Assembly: GCA_014621425.1 (NCBI GenBank)
Contig: JAANBB010000051.1
Coordinates: 100,523-164,522, forward strand
DNA from: Cylindrodendrum hubeiense
Taxonomy: Eukaryota > Ascomycota > Sordariomycetes > Hypocreales > Nectriaceae
DNA: 64,000 nt
Reading direction: 5' to 3'
A program made the translations under genes and the position numbers. Every line of letters starts with the position of its first letter. The first letter of the stretch is position 1. Positions 44,879-55,494 of the stretch are shown in pieces. The notes under the pieces are model-generated. The model worked only from the letters and a program-made list of their open reading frames with translations, was not told the DNA's origin and did not search any database.

Positions 44879-46183
44879 ATGCGTCCATCGTACTCCCTCG
44901 ACAGACTGTTAGCAGTCGCTGCTTTCGCTCTGCCTCTGGCATCTGCCCATCTTGCCGCGTACACTGATGGCATGTTCTGTCCTGAGGTAAGCCTTCACAT
45001 CTCCCAAAACTGCCTTACGGTATCGAGTGAGATGAAAACTAACAGTTGGATAGAACTCCTACAAGGGCTCTCTAACAAACTTCACTGACGGTAACCTCGT
45101 CGTCTTCGATCCTCTCTACAACCTTGAATTTGATAGCTGGTATGCTCATGAGCCTATCCCACTAATGACTCGCCATGTGAGAAGTGCCACTGCTTACACG
45201 AAACTCCACAGGTTTCTATCCAAGGGCCGCAACTGCCATCTCGCTGAGCCTACTGGCGTTTGGGAGATCCAGGCCAACTCCCAGATCTCTGTTCCCTGGG
45301 CCAACTGGCAAGACTCGACCGGCTTTTACGCCGATGGCAAGGAGGAAAATGAGCGCCCCATACCGTACTCCGTGACCAACCCCGAGGTCGTGGCCCAGGG
45401 GCTTGTAAGCCCCTCGAAAGGCCTCAATTCCCCTAACCTGCACGCCGCAAACAAGTCAACTGCTACTGGAACATCCATTGCTATCGCCTACGTTGATAGC
45501 ATCTGGGATGTCACTATGGAGAACTTGGTTGTTGTATCCATTGCCGGAGAGACCCCGTTTGAGCGTGTCGCCAACTACGAAATCCCAGACCTGGCGGCTT
45601 GCGAATCATGTATCTGCGTCACAGGGTTAGTGATGCTCATTCTAAGCCGGTTTACGGTACCCTCGATTACAATTAACTAACTGTGGAATATAGATGGGTG
45701 CCAGACGGATTCGGCCAGCAGAACATGTACATGGCCGCCCATAAGTGCCGCATTGTCAACACCACTGGTGGCAAGACTCCAAAGACTCCCAGCCTTGTCC
45801 CTGGCCCTGGTGTTGTCGGCCCCAAGCAGATGATTGGAGCTTTCCAGAAGTCTGGAAACAATGTTGAGTGGACTGCGGGACAGCAAGTTCCCACCTACTC
45901 GTCCCGCATGGGTTATATGAACGGTAGGCGTTGATCAAACACTATTGAGTAGCATTGAGAGGCCATTTGCTAACCAGTATTTACCATTGCAGATGCGCAG
46001 ACAGACATCTTTGGCGAGGTCGCGGAGTCCGAGCCTGCCTCCGCTTCTTCCTTGTCTACCAGCACATTTACTACTGCCACTCGCACTACTGCTATTACTG
46101 CCTCCAGCACTCCCACTCTTAAGGCAGGTGCAGGATGCTCGTCCTTGAAGCGCCGTGGAATCAAGAACCGAAGGGCTTACTAA
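44879..46183 (+). CDS. secreted AA14-like lytic polysaccharide monooxygenase candidate
   Basis: The model is join(44879..44986, 45054..45139, 45212..45625, 45694..45923, 45993..46183), 342 aa, with four introns of 67-72 nt in phase. The signal peptide ends ALPLASA, and cutting there exposes His24 as residue 1, the first ligand of a copper histidine brace. HLAAYTDGMFC, SPNLHAANKSTATGTSIAIAY with a likely second brace His, VTMENLVVVSIAGETPFERV, and WVPDGFGQQNMYM match the fungal family in which AA14 enzymes fall. AA14 enzymes oxidise xylan bound to cellulose. Against a standard member, the conserved Cys of GCGQ is Phe here and the middle segment is shorter, so activity is uncertain. The tail is Ser/Thr-rich and ends KRRGIKNRRAY. 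Confidence 0.78.
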
Positions 46184-47116
46184 TAGGCCGCTTGACATGC
46201 TGTAGTATTGACAGACACTGGTGTTTTATTAAATGCAGGGCTAGCCTGACAAGCTTAGCTATTGCTTAAAGTGACTGCACTATTTAATTAATTAAATAGG
46301 CATACTTTTTTTCTTTCTTTAATTTCTGCTTATACATAGGCCGTGACAAAAATCTCTTTCCAGTTTCCTAGCGCTCTTTTGTTAACATAGCAAACATTTA
46401 GCCGTGCATGGAAGATATATATCTGATTGACGGCCCCATTTTCACAATTTGTATTGCACCTCCACAGTGCAGATGTGTTCTTAGACATTGAATATGTCCT
46501 TCTCTGTTTTATTCTAGGAGAGGCTGATGACGAACGTCCCGGAGGTATATTGAATCAGCTCTTAGCGCACCCTTGTCTCTCTACTCTGTATCACCAGAAC
46601 GAGAATACAAGGCTGAGATTCATAACTCTACGAATGTGACTGCAATCATGCCCAAGTGGTCATTAGTTTACGCCTAAAAAGAAGCATAGCACACGAGAGA
46701 CTTTGCAATCAAACTTGAGCTGCTATTACCCCAGGAACTCCGTCACAACCTGGGTTCGAATATTTACCCTGCGAGATCGGTTTACTATCAAATCAATTAC
46801 AAAGTGAGGCTGATAAAACCTCGGAACTCTTCGACTTAGGATGTTTTAGGTCAACGCAACATAGCTGACCCTCGGAACGTGTGAAGACTATACTGCTGGT
46901 TGGGTCTGCTCTACTAAAGAATTCGGCTGCCGCTGTAACCTTGGATGATACCTGGCAGATGCACCTACCCTAGCAAAGACCTTGGAAATCTTTCAAAAAT
47001 ATGAGGATACGTTCACACCCCTCGAGAAGATTTCCAACACATTGTACTTTTGGGACAAGAAACTTCATCGTGATTGAAATAAAAGACATCTAAAACTGTC
47101 CATTATATCCTTCAAT
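46184..47116. other. intergenic with a 20-bp palindrome in the 3' flank
   Basis: CTATTTAATTAATTAAATAG at 46280-46299 is a perfect palindrome 97 bp after the AA14-like stop, followed by a T-rich run; it could take part in 3'-end formation. The rest (46.4-47.1 kb) shows no gene. Confidence 0.55.
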
Positions 47117-47923
47117 CTAATCCCGCTCAGCACGCATACCTGGAGCCAAGCTGTCCAAGTGTAATTCCGAGGCACGCATATCGATCTTCTTAATCACAGC
47201 ACCCAGCACAACCTTAAGTAGCTCGGCATCCGACATGGACTCGCCGTGCCCACTCCAAGTCACTGTGTCGACGATATCTCGCGTTGCCGCCTCCTTATGC
47301 AGCTCATCGTCGAGATGTTGCAGTGTCTTCTGTCGTGCAATGTTCGGACCTCCTAGGCGGAACAGCTGGACGCCGGCCTGGTGCATCGGCGCCTTCATCT
47401 CATCCAGCATCCTAGCCGCGGTGATCAAGGGCGCCTTGATGTCGTCGTCAAACTGGCCCGCTGTGAGCACCACGATGTTAAGAGCCGCCTTCTCGTCCCC
47501 AGCCTTAAACTTGTCGCAGTACCACTTGAGCAAGCCGCCGAGCCTGGCGCCCATGTTACATTTGCCGGCCGGCTTAACGCTATCGAAGATGGCCCCGACC
47601 TGAGCTCCCTTCTCAGTTAGGAGCATGTTCCCCACAAAACCGCCAATGCGTGTGTATCCCGACTTGCGGATGGACTGTAATCCAGGTAGCTTGGCCAAGA
47701 GACCTCCTGGTCGGTGATTGACAAAGTACAGGTCGATTCCGTCTGGATCATGCTGGGCGCAGATGGGCGCGATACGCTCTATCAGTGTCTTGACGTCGCC
47801 CCAGTACGGCTGCATGTGCACCGAATCGTCGACGAGGAACATGGTGTCGAAACATCGGAGTTGCTGGAGCGTCTTCTCATGGACACTGAGATCCATTGCT
47901 GCATGGGAGTCGGGGGCTGCCAT
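47117..47923 (-). CDS. von Willebrand factor A-domain protein
   Basis: Single exon, 268 aa, ATG at 47923. The whole protein is one vWA fold. It opens with FDTMFLVDDSVHM (about residues 25-37), the first MIDAS loop, then YWGDVKTLIERIAP, GIDLYFVNHR, GARLGGLLKWYCDK, and NIVVLTAGQFDD (about 148-159), the conserved strand of the fold. The usual metal motif is Asp-x-Ser-x-Ser; here it is DDSVHM, so one Ser is missing and metal binding may be weakened. The C-terminal VTWSGHGESMSDAELLKVVL is shared with fungal intracellular vWA proteins of unknown role. No signal peptide. Such proteins usually mediate protein-protein contacts. Confidence 0.82.
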   Translation of the reverse strand: MAAPDSHAAMDLSVHEKTLQQLRCFDTMFLVDDSVHMQPYWGDVKTLIERIAPICAQHDPDGIDLYFVNHRPGGLLAKLPGLQSIRKSGYTRIGGFVGNMLLTEKGAQVGAIFDSVKPAGKCNMGARLGGLLKWYCDKFKAGDEKAALNIVVLTAGQFDDDIKAPLITAARMLDEMKAPMHQAGVQLFRLGGPNIARQKTLQHLDDELHKEAATRDIVDTVTWSGHGESMSDAELLKVVLGAVIKKIDMRASELHLDSLAPGMRAERD

Positions 47924-49189
47924 TGTCGAGTACTTAAGTCTGTACTACTGGCTGATGGGTTATTAATTTAGACCTGATGGCCTCTTGCCAAGTAAAGCAG
48001 AAACAAGCTCACGGGTGGTCACTCACTGGGTAATCTTCATATAGGGAACGAAGAGAAATACAGATGAAGCGGTGAAGCGCACGTGAGGATGCGAGTAAAA
48101 GAAGGCCAGGGGTAAGTGGGGGGCCGAGCCCTCCACTCTGAAACAACCGGGACATGGGGGTAAATGTCTCCCAGGTTTCATTCTGTCTATTTAATACCAG
48201 ATCACAAATGTATTTTATGCTAAGGACGGGGTAGGAGCATATAAGTCTTTGTGTAGAAATGTACCATGTAGTGTACCATAAATCAGCCCGATGCCAAGTA
48301 ATGGGCGCGTGCTTTACCTTGTCCCACTTTCTCTACAGAGCTTGGCGCTAGTCGTACTCGGTGGATTGAATGCACAGCGTTTTTGACTGAGTAGAAATGC
48401 ACTTTTATGCATATCGGGATAATGAATGAAAGGAGGGGGCCAATCATGTCCTCATGGCCATATGCGTAGACCAATTTTTCCCCCCTCGTCTTAAATCGCT
48501 CATTTCACGGCTCGCCCCATCGCAATCCGCAACCCACACCATGGCATGATCACGTTAGTATAAGAGGAACCCTTTCAAAACGCAGATCTTCTACGAGAAG
48601 TAGCCATATTATACTTTTAGTAGTGATGGTTATTGATAGAGGAGGTATTGCCGGTAGTACTGCCCTTTCCCAAGGCTCTAACAGCTGCGGCGACGAGTTC
48701 ACATCCATCAGAATGCTTTTGATGTACAGTCTGTCCCTCAGAATATGCGACATTTTAAAAGACCACCACATTTACCTCGCCAGCTTATAAGTTCAAAGTC
48801 CAAAGCCATCATATATCAACTTGAATGATGACCGATCAGTGGCCCTACTGGCAATTCCGTTAGTGGCACCGTAGGGTATCAAATGCAGGCACAGCATCTC
48901 TCGTCCGAACTCCTCATTTCTGGCTGTGCTTTATGTCGACTCCTCGATTGTGCGTCGAGTTACCTGCCTGATCGCAGTTGGACTTGTTCTTCACTCAATT
49001 TCCCATTTGAAAAAACTTGAGACACCTGCTAATGTACAGGTAGGTGGTCGGATACACATGTAACTGATCAATATAATGTCCAACTATTCTGTCTACTATC
49101 AATATTCTTTTTTAAAAATCAAGTAGTGTGATTTAATTTTAATAACTAATTTCCTACTCATTAAAAAGATAATAATACTCAAAGCATAG
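47924..49189. other. intergenic, nothing recognised
   Basis: About 1.3 kb. Minus frames at 48474-48283 and 48771-48550 are short and featureless. 49060-49190 is extremely AT-rich and belongs to the 3' flank of the oxidase gene. Confidence 0.5.
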
Positions 49190-50833
49190 TTACTCTTTGA
49201 TAATACTTATTCCTATCCTATTTGTAAAATTATTATTCCACATGCCATCTCCATTAAGTGTTTTATAAATAGCAAACCACTTGGGAAAATCAGGATACAT
49301 ATCTCGCACATCTGCCTCAGTGACAGTATTCAAATCTAGACCCCAATGAACTCGAATGCCGCTGCCAGGCGTACACATCTTCGTCTTTACGTAGTCCTTC
49401 AGCAAGGTTTGAGAGGTCTTGATCCCGACAAGTGTATCCATCTCGACCATACACGTCACGCGATTCGCTTGAGGGGCGAGGTACGCATTTGACTCGGCGA
49501 CAAACCGCAAGTTCAGCGGCCCCGCTAGGTACTGGTTCTTTTTCGCCTGTTCAGCCAGCACGTCGAGGAGTTTCTCAACGTTGGCCACAAGACTTTTGTC
49601 GCACGGCATCGACAGCTCCATCGCGTAAGCCTTCAGGCTATTTACCGCACTGCCGACGTCCAAAACTTTGAAGCTCTTATCGATGTACCCATTTAACTCT
49701 TTGCGCGGAGTCACCAGCGCCCCGATGGCGTCGTTGATGACGGCCAGCGATTTCCCTGGCCACTTGTTCAGGGCCCACACTAATATTGCCTCCGCGCCAG
49801 GTATCGTTGAGATGATACCTCCGAGCCAGTTGAGTATCCCGCGATTTCCACAAGCGGCAAGGGAGGTCTCGTCGTGTGTGACCTGGATGCACTTGCGTAC
49901 GCCGTTCTCGTCAGCATAGGGATTCATGTTGATCTCGTAGCCGCGATGCTTCATCAGGACAGACGAAGAGGCGCCTTCGTTCAAACCGGCCTTGAGCTCA
50001 TCCCATGTATACGCCTTCCGGAACTCTTGAAGGTGGAAGGCAGGGACGACACCAATCATGTACGAATAGATAAGTCCCGTACAACCCATGGCCACCAGGG
50101 TGGTATTGAACCAGTCGTCGTCCTGTTTGAGCTGGACTTTGTACGGGTTGCTGCTAGAAGCGAATTTGGCCGGGTCCGTGATCCCTTTCGAAGGCTCGAT
50201 CTGGTAAACAGTACCATCTGAACTCACTAGGACCAATGCCCTAACACTGCTCGCAATGGGTCCGAACGTGACGCCCGTGCCATGCGTGCCTGTGGAGATG
50301 GCTCCGGCGAGGGTTTGCCCATCATAAGCACCCATGTTGGCAAGCGCAACATCTTGCGAATCGAGGTAGGAGTTGAGATTCGCAATTGTGATTCCAGATT
50401 CAACAGAAACAAGACCGCTGACAGATGATGGGTCCTTGAGCACCGTCGTGTCGATTTTGAGGACCTGATTCATCTTGTGCGGATCCAAGAGAATGCCATC
50501 CGTAGGGGACACATCGGAGAAGGAATGTCCCGAGCCAACGGCACGCATTGTAGACTTGTTACTCTGAGCAGTCTTGACAGCAGACAGCAGATCATTGAGG
50601 CTTCTAGGACACAGTATTTCGGTAGGATGGCATGTTTCCCCACCGATGCAGTTGGACCATGAGTGTTGAGTTGCGTCGACAGAAGTACCGAAGTGTTTGA
50701 TCAACTCATTGCGCGTCTCGAACTCGGTATCAGGGTTGGTGATACGCTTAGCACACTCTGCGAGAACATCGTTGCTGGGGTCTTGATGTAGTTGCTGGAC
50801 CAAGTCGCGAGGGGAGAGATCACTGAAGCCCAT
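49190..50833 (-). CDS. FAD-dependent aldonolactone oxidase (D-arabinono-1,4-lactone oxidase-like)
   Basis: 547 aa from the ATG at 50833. The frame extends 19 codons further only by a TTG. The N-terminal FAD-binding domain has STMRAVGSGHSFSD (about 95-108), the VGSGHS loop that holds the flavin, then MGAYDGQTLAGAISTGTHGTG (about 185-205) and a VRALVLVSSDGTVYQ strand. The C-terminal half is the ALO domain and includes RVHWGLDLN (His-Trp-Gly, about 505-513). Characterised members oxidise D-arabinono- or L-gulonolactone to the ascorbate-type product. Fungal accessory copies with this build are often of unknown substrate. A CIGGETCHPTEI segment before the FAD domain replaces the usual W..W start. 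No membrane anchor or signal peptide is visible. Confidence 0.88.
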   Translation of the reverse strand: MGFSDLSPRDLVQQLHQDPSNDVLAECAKRITNPDTEFETRNELIKHFGTSVDATQHSWSNCIGGETCHPTEILCPRSLNDLLSAVKTAQSNKSTMRAVGSGHSFSDVSPTDGILLDPHKMNQVLKIDTTVLKDPSSVSGLVSVESGITIANLNSYLDSQDVALANMGAYDGQTLAGAISTGTHGTGVTFGPIASSVRALVLVSSDGTVYQIEPSKGITDPAKFASSSNPYKVQLKQDDDWFNTTLVAMGCTGLIYSYMIGVVPAFHLQEFRKAYTWDELKAGLNEGASSSVLMKHRGYEINMNPYADENGVRKCIQVTHDETSLAACGNRGILNWLGGIISTIPGAEAILVWALNKWPGKSLAVINDAIGALVTPRKELNGYIDKSFKVLDVGSAVNSLKAYAMELSMPCDKSLVANVEKLLDVLAEQAKKNQYLAGPLNLRFVAESNAYLAPQANRVTCMVEMDTLVGIKTSQTLLKDYVKTKMCTPGSGIRVHWGLDLNTVTEADVRDMYPDFPKWFAIYKTLNGDGMWNNNFTNRIGISIIKE

Positions 50834-52741
50834 GACGAAGGATTTTCTAGCGAGCTTGTTCGGTGGATTCCTTATTGAAGGGTGAGTCAAGAGGGAAATG
50901 AATTTGAGCAGCGATGAAGCAGCTTGTTATGTAGTCGAGCATATCTCCATGTCTCCCTCCCAGCTGTCCATATCACCCATCTTACCGCGACATGTCTTAA
51001 ACTTGGATGGGCTGGAACCATTGGGTTTCATGCGTGACTGGTCACCGTTAGACGAGGCGTCAGTTTTTGCCTTCATCTGTACAGCATTAATACTGGTCGA
51101 ACGCGTACCCCGCGTTGGGGCGTGGAAAGCTGAAGTCCGGGCCGCATTTAGCGCTGCCAGTGGCTAGCTGGACTGGCAGGCTTACGGACGTATCGTCAGG
51201 CGATAGCTCATAAATCAGAATGGAGTGCGCGTCGATAATTGGCAGTAATGGAAAAATTGTTCTTGTATTGGTCTACTTTGCGGCAAAAGGCTGGGTCTAG
51301 CGTGCGCAGTGGCTGGCTGAAATGATGTGCGTGTCTTGACTTGTCGTATTACTCCACTTTAAGGGAAAACGCTGGACCTGTGGCTGGCTGGACTAAGACG
51401 CATTTCTGAACTTGGTATGTTTATCTGTTTTGGGTTTGCTACCTGACAGTTGTCGTCAATAATGATCTCTAAAATCAGACCTTTACGGAGACTCAGCTTG
51501 AAATCGATTCACAAAAGAGGGTAGTAAATAGCGATAAGCTAATTACTGGGCACCCTATATTGATATGACTGTGAGTGTGTGTGTGGCTATTAGAATAATG
51601 ATGTAAACCAGTGATGGAGCTCATGTTTTTCGGGGTCCCAAGTGTTCCGGACCTAGATAGCTACTTGTGCTTCTGCCTCCTGCGGATATTCTGCTCACCC
51701 AGGCTGCCGACTGATCCTATGGAAATGTATATGTCCTGGGTGTCGGAGATAACAATTATCTAATGATTCATATGAACCACATACACGTCCTGATAGCATG
51801 ACGGCACATTCCCGATTGCCAAGTAACTGTTACGACTTGACGAAAGGATCTCTCCGTCCTCGGAGATGAGGATATCAGCAAGCTTATCGCAAGCTAAGCT
51901 CTTTCCGAGATTTAGTATAGTGCAGCTCAATATAGATTATTTCCTGACCCTGCTGTTGACGATGAGTTAGCTTGATAAGCCTAAGAAACGTTCTACTGCG
52001 TCAAGCTTCGCGGCATCTGGCTGAAGTGGGCACCAGTACCAAAAGTTCTTGCCTATGATATTCTTAAACGCTACACTTGATCTATCATAGCCTGGCATAT
52101 CAACCCCCTTCGATACAGTGCTGTCTACTGCGAAGACTCGGCTAACATAGCTGGTGGAATGGGTAATAGATTATTGCTCTCCATCGTCCAATTACACGGA
52201 TAATACAAATATTCCGTTCCCACAATCGGAATAACTCATCGAGAAGCTTCTTTAAAAGGGTTAGAGAACAATCAATCTATGTGAAGATTATGGCATATTT
52301 AAACGACAATATAAACACCCACCCCATTTATGCCTCTCTGACATTGCCGAAGTATAATGGACACAGCAATATTATTACTACTTCTAGCTTCTCTTGTTAA
52401 ATTTTCTCTCCATTCTTTTTTCACATGATGATTACTAGTACATGTGTGGCGCTCGTAGGATCTGATTCTGGTTGTGTGTTAGATCAACTCTAAAGATTCT
52501 TACGAGACATCCATAAGCTCATTTAAACTGTAGTTTTGTATTATGTTACACATTATTTTACCATATCCTTAAGCGTATGTATTTAATAACATTTAGAACT
52601 TATAATCGAAGTCACAAGTTAATTAATATAAGATACAAAAGCTAAAAACAACTAAATTAGAGATAACCAGACGATTGTGTAGTGTTTAAAACCCAAGAGT
52701 CCAAATCTAAGTCTTTGTCAAGCTGATCTTGAGAGTAGTTG
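50834..52741. other. AT-rich intergenic between the oxidase and the next regulator
   Basis: About 1.9 kb. An 89-codon plus frame with an ATG at 50898, directly upstream of the oxidase on the opposite strand, has no known relatives. The region from 51200 is rich in stops and AT, ending in the 3' flank of the regulator at 52742. Confidence 0.45.
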
Positions 52742-55105
52742 TCAAGGAGGCTCTAGATGATTCATGTAAATTTTGAGCTTTTGCTTGTTCAAATGCGCAC
52801 GATAAATGCTGCACCGGGAGCAATAACATACCCAATCGATGTAGTCCATCTCACTTATCATTTCAGGCATTTGTTCTAGGGAATCAGATTCGACCTGGCC
52901 TGGTGAATTATTAGAATAAGACGTAATATGCGAGAATTGCGAAGTCAGAGATTCATGGCGAGCATCTCGATAATCATTTATCCTCTGGATAGTCGACTGC
53001 AATGCGTAGGCTGCGATGCGTGCCTCAGACGAGTATGCACTTGCTGCCGCCCATATCTTATAAGACAACTGAATAGCCGCAAAATATCTCTGAGATATGT
53101 CGCTGCTATCATGCCTTTCTAAGAACTCTCTTTCGCTTGCGCGTCTTGGAGATCGCAAGGTCATGGTCAAATCTAAACATATGACCATGGCAGCAAGGAT
53201 AAAGTCGTTGGCTGTGAGAGCCGAAATCATCCATCTCTCATCATAAAGTTGACCATCGGGTTGCGTTGCCTCGTATAATTCGGCCTGTCGATCAAGAACA
53301 CGCCCAGCTGCTTCCAAGCAAGCGCCTCTAGAGAAATCTGACCGAGAATTCTCTAGAACCGTGATATGATGTCGATGGAGCACGATAATGCTCTTTAGGT
53401 GGAGCATCTCTATCGTAACCCTATTCATTATGATACCTGGGTTATCCATAATAGACTGTCTGATCGTTTTATACTTGAAACCAACGGGCATGCTGTTGTA
53501 AATTTCTCTTACCTTCCCATCCAGTATGATTGTCTGCTCATAAGAAGGCGGTACAAGGGATCGAGTGTGGCTCACGACTGTCTTAAACATTGACATGACT
53601 GAAGACTTGACAATAGTGTATAAAACTGGGGTATGGTCAGAGGAAGGGCGTGATGGTGGTAAAACTGTTGTCTCCGGGGAAAAGTCTGAGTACTCTAAAT
53701 TCCGAGGCAAATCCGAGTCGCAATAGTCGGATGGTATCATGCTGGGAAGTCCTATCTGAAATGACATGAGTGCGTCAATTTGGAACAAGTTGGTCCAAAC
53801 CCTGCGACGCATCTCACTGTCAAAAGGTGATAATGTTGACCCCGGAAGTTTGGTCGGGTCACGGTGGTAGCCTTTCAGGACCGCAAGACGAATAACTGCG
53901 CCTGCCTGAAACCAGAGATTGACGTCTGAGTCTTTCGAGCGCATGTAACGGCTTTGTAAGTGTATAAGCAGAGCCTCCACACTGTGTTCATTGGCAGTGG
54001 AATACTTTCCGAGTATGAGACACTGTTCTGCTGCCCTGGAAAGAACTCTGGCTTCAGGGGCGACGTGCTCTAATGAATGACTTGTTCCTAAAGATTCGGA
54101 AAATATAGCAGCAAGGCTAATTATCGAGAAAAGAAGTCCAATCCAGACAGGAGGGGCCTCAGTTGGCGTTTCCCAAAATGATTCGTACTGAAAAACACTG
54201 ATCGTCAGGGATGCTTCATGTTTTTGTGCTATGCACCCTGTTTGAAGGAACCCACCTCCTGTTGAAACTTGTCCGGGTGTAAGATGGCTAAATATGAGCA
54301 AAGCCTGTTAATGATGATCTAAGATGTTGTATGAGCCCACAGTGCCGGAACTTACGCAAAATGGTGTACCGAGAGCGAAAATAACTCGACACTAGTTTAT
54401 CGCAGACAAGTCGCGAGGGTAACATCCTGAGGATCTGTTGCAAATCCAAGGAGAAATTGCACCCTAAGAAAGAATCTGCGTCATACTGTGGCTCCTCTTC
54501 CAAGTTCCATTCGGCGCTTGTTAATGATGTATCCACTGTCAAAGCCTGCTCTTCGGATGACGAGGAGGAAAATTGCTCCCGAATGTCCTTAATATCTTCC
54601 AAGATGGATGACCAGTGGCTGGAATCGGCATAAGTCGCCTGGGCTCCACCGATCAGCCCGTCACCAAGCTTTTCAACATCATCCTTTGACTGAAAATGAG
54701 TATCAAAGCTAGTTCCTGGAGCATTTAGTATCCCTGGCTCGGTCACTCCCAAGGAGCGACTCTCGGAAAAGGACACAACTGAGTCTGGAGCCGTGGTTTT
54801 GCCTTTCTGCGCTAGAGAGGTAATGAGTTTTTCCAGGTTCTTTAGGCGCTCGCTCATGGATTCTTGTTTATTTCCTTGGCTGCTATTTCTGTCGGCGTTG
54901 GTGGCATATTGGCACAGTGCAGTTTTACCCCGTCTCATGCATGTGTCACAAGGGAGACCGCGATTGCATTTGAGTCTATTAGCCACGAATTTGTAAGATA
55001 TTGTACTGAATTGCATGGGGAAGAATTTCACACTCACTTTCGATTGCGACAAGGCTCACAAGACTTGGGTGGCCTTCTCCGTTTCTCTAGTTTTGCTTCT
55101 CCCAT
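52742..55105 (-). CDS. Zn2Cys6 transcription factor facing a short-chain dehydrogenase
   Basis: The model is complement(join(52742..54187, 54256..54287, 54356..54975, 55038..55105)), 721 aa, with introns of 68, 68 and 62 nt. MGEAKLEKRRRPPK leads into SCEPCRNRKLKC and LPCDTCMRRG, with cysteines at residues 16-44, followed by a short coiled linker (SERLKNLEKLITSLAQK). A Ser/acidic-rich stretch comes before the regulatory domain: ILHPDKFQQE (32-nt exon), YESFWETPTE, GYHRDPTKLPG and RRRVWTNLFQIDALMSFQIG. Intron phases (2, 1, 0), the 32-nt exon and the 1446-nt last exon equal those of the regulator at 36 kb, so the two are paralogues. It shares a 389-bp promoter with the dehydrogenase at 55495, which contains a CGG-N11-CCG site. 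Confidence 0.91.
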
Positions 55106-55494
55106 GATGGCTGCACATTCCAGGTTATTACCGCAAACCATGGGTGCTCTGATTTCCTTAGACCCGCATTTTGGTATCGGATTCTAAAAAGTCCGATCCG
55201 AGGCATGTGAGCACCCTTTTCGGACAGGGGTTCTGAATTCGTGCTAGTACACAAGTGGCAATCAGCACCGCATTGCTCGGAGCGGAGTTTATAACGCCGC
55301 TCCAGCACCAACCCATGTCATCTGTCGGGGACAATAAATCCGCTCCAAATGTAAGGGGGCCAGTATACTACCTACGTAGCCTAAAGTTTCAGTATATAAA
55401 TCATGATTACCCACAGCGATTTGGACAATGACTATCCATTTATATCCTTCCCAATCGGCAACAAATTTTACCGATTTGTACACCTGTGGCCATC
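55106..55494. promoter_or_regulatory. divergent promoter with a CGG-N11-CCG palindrome
   Basis: 389 bp between two start codons. GGAGCGG at 55279-55285 and CCGCTCC at 55297-55303 form an inverted repeat in which the CGG and CCG triplets are 11 bases apart, the Gal4-type spacing for a dimeric Zn2Cys6 protein. A third CCGCTCC lies at 55340-55346. TATATAAA at 55393-55400 is about 95 bp before the dehydrogenase ATG. Binding by the adjacent regulator is inference. Confidence 0.7.

Noticed and set aside
49190..50890. Longer oxidase starting at 50890
   Set aside because: That start is TTG; the first ATG (50833) is used and loses no conserved sequence.
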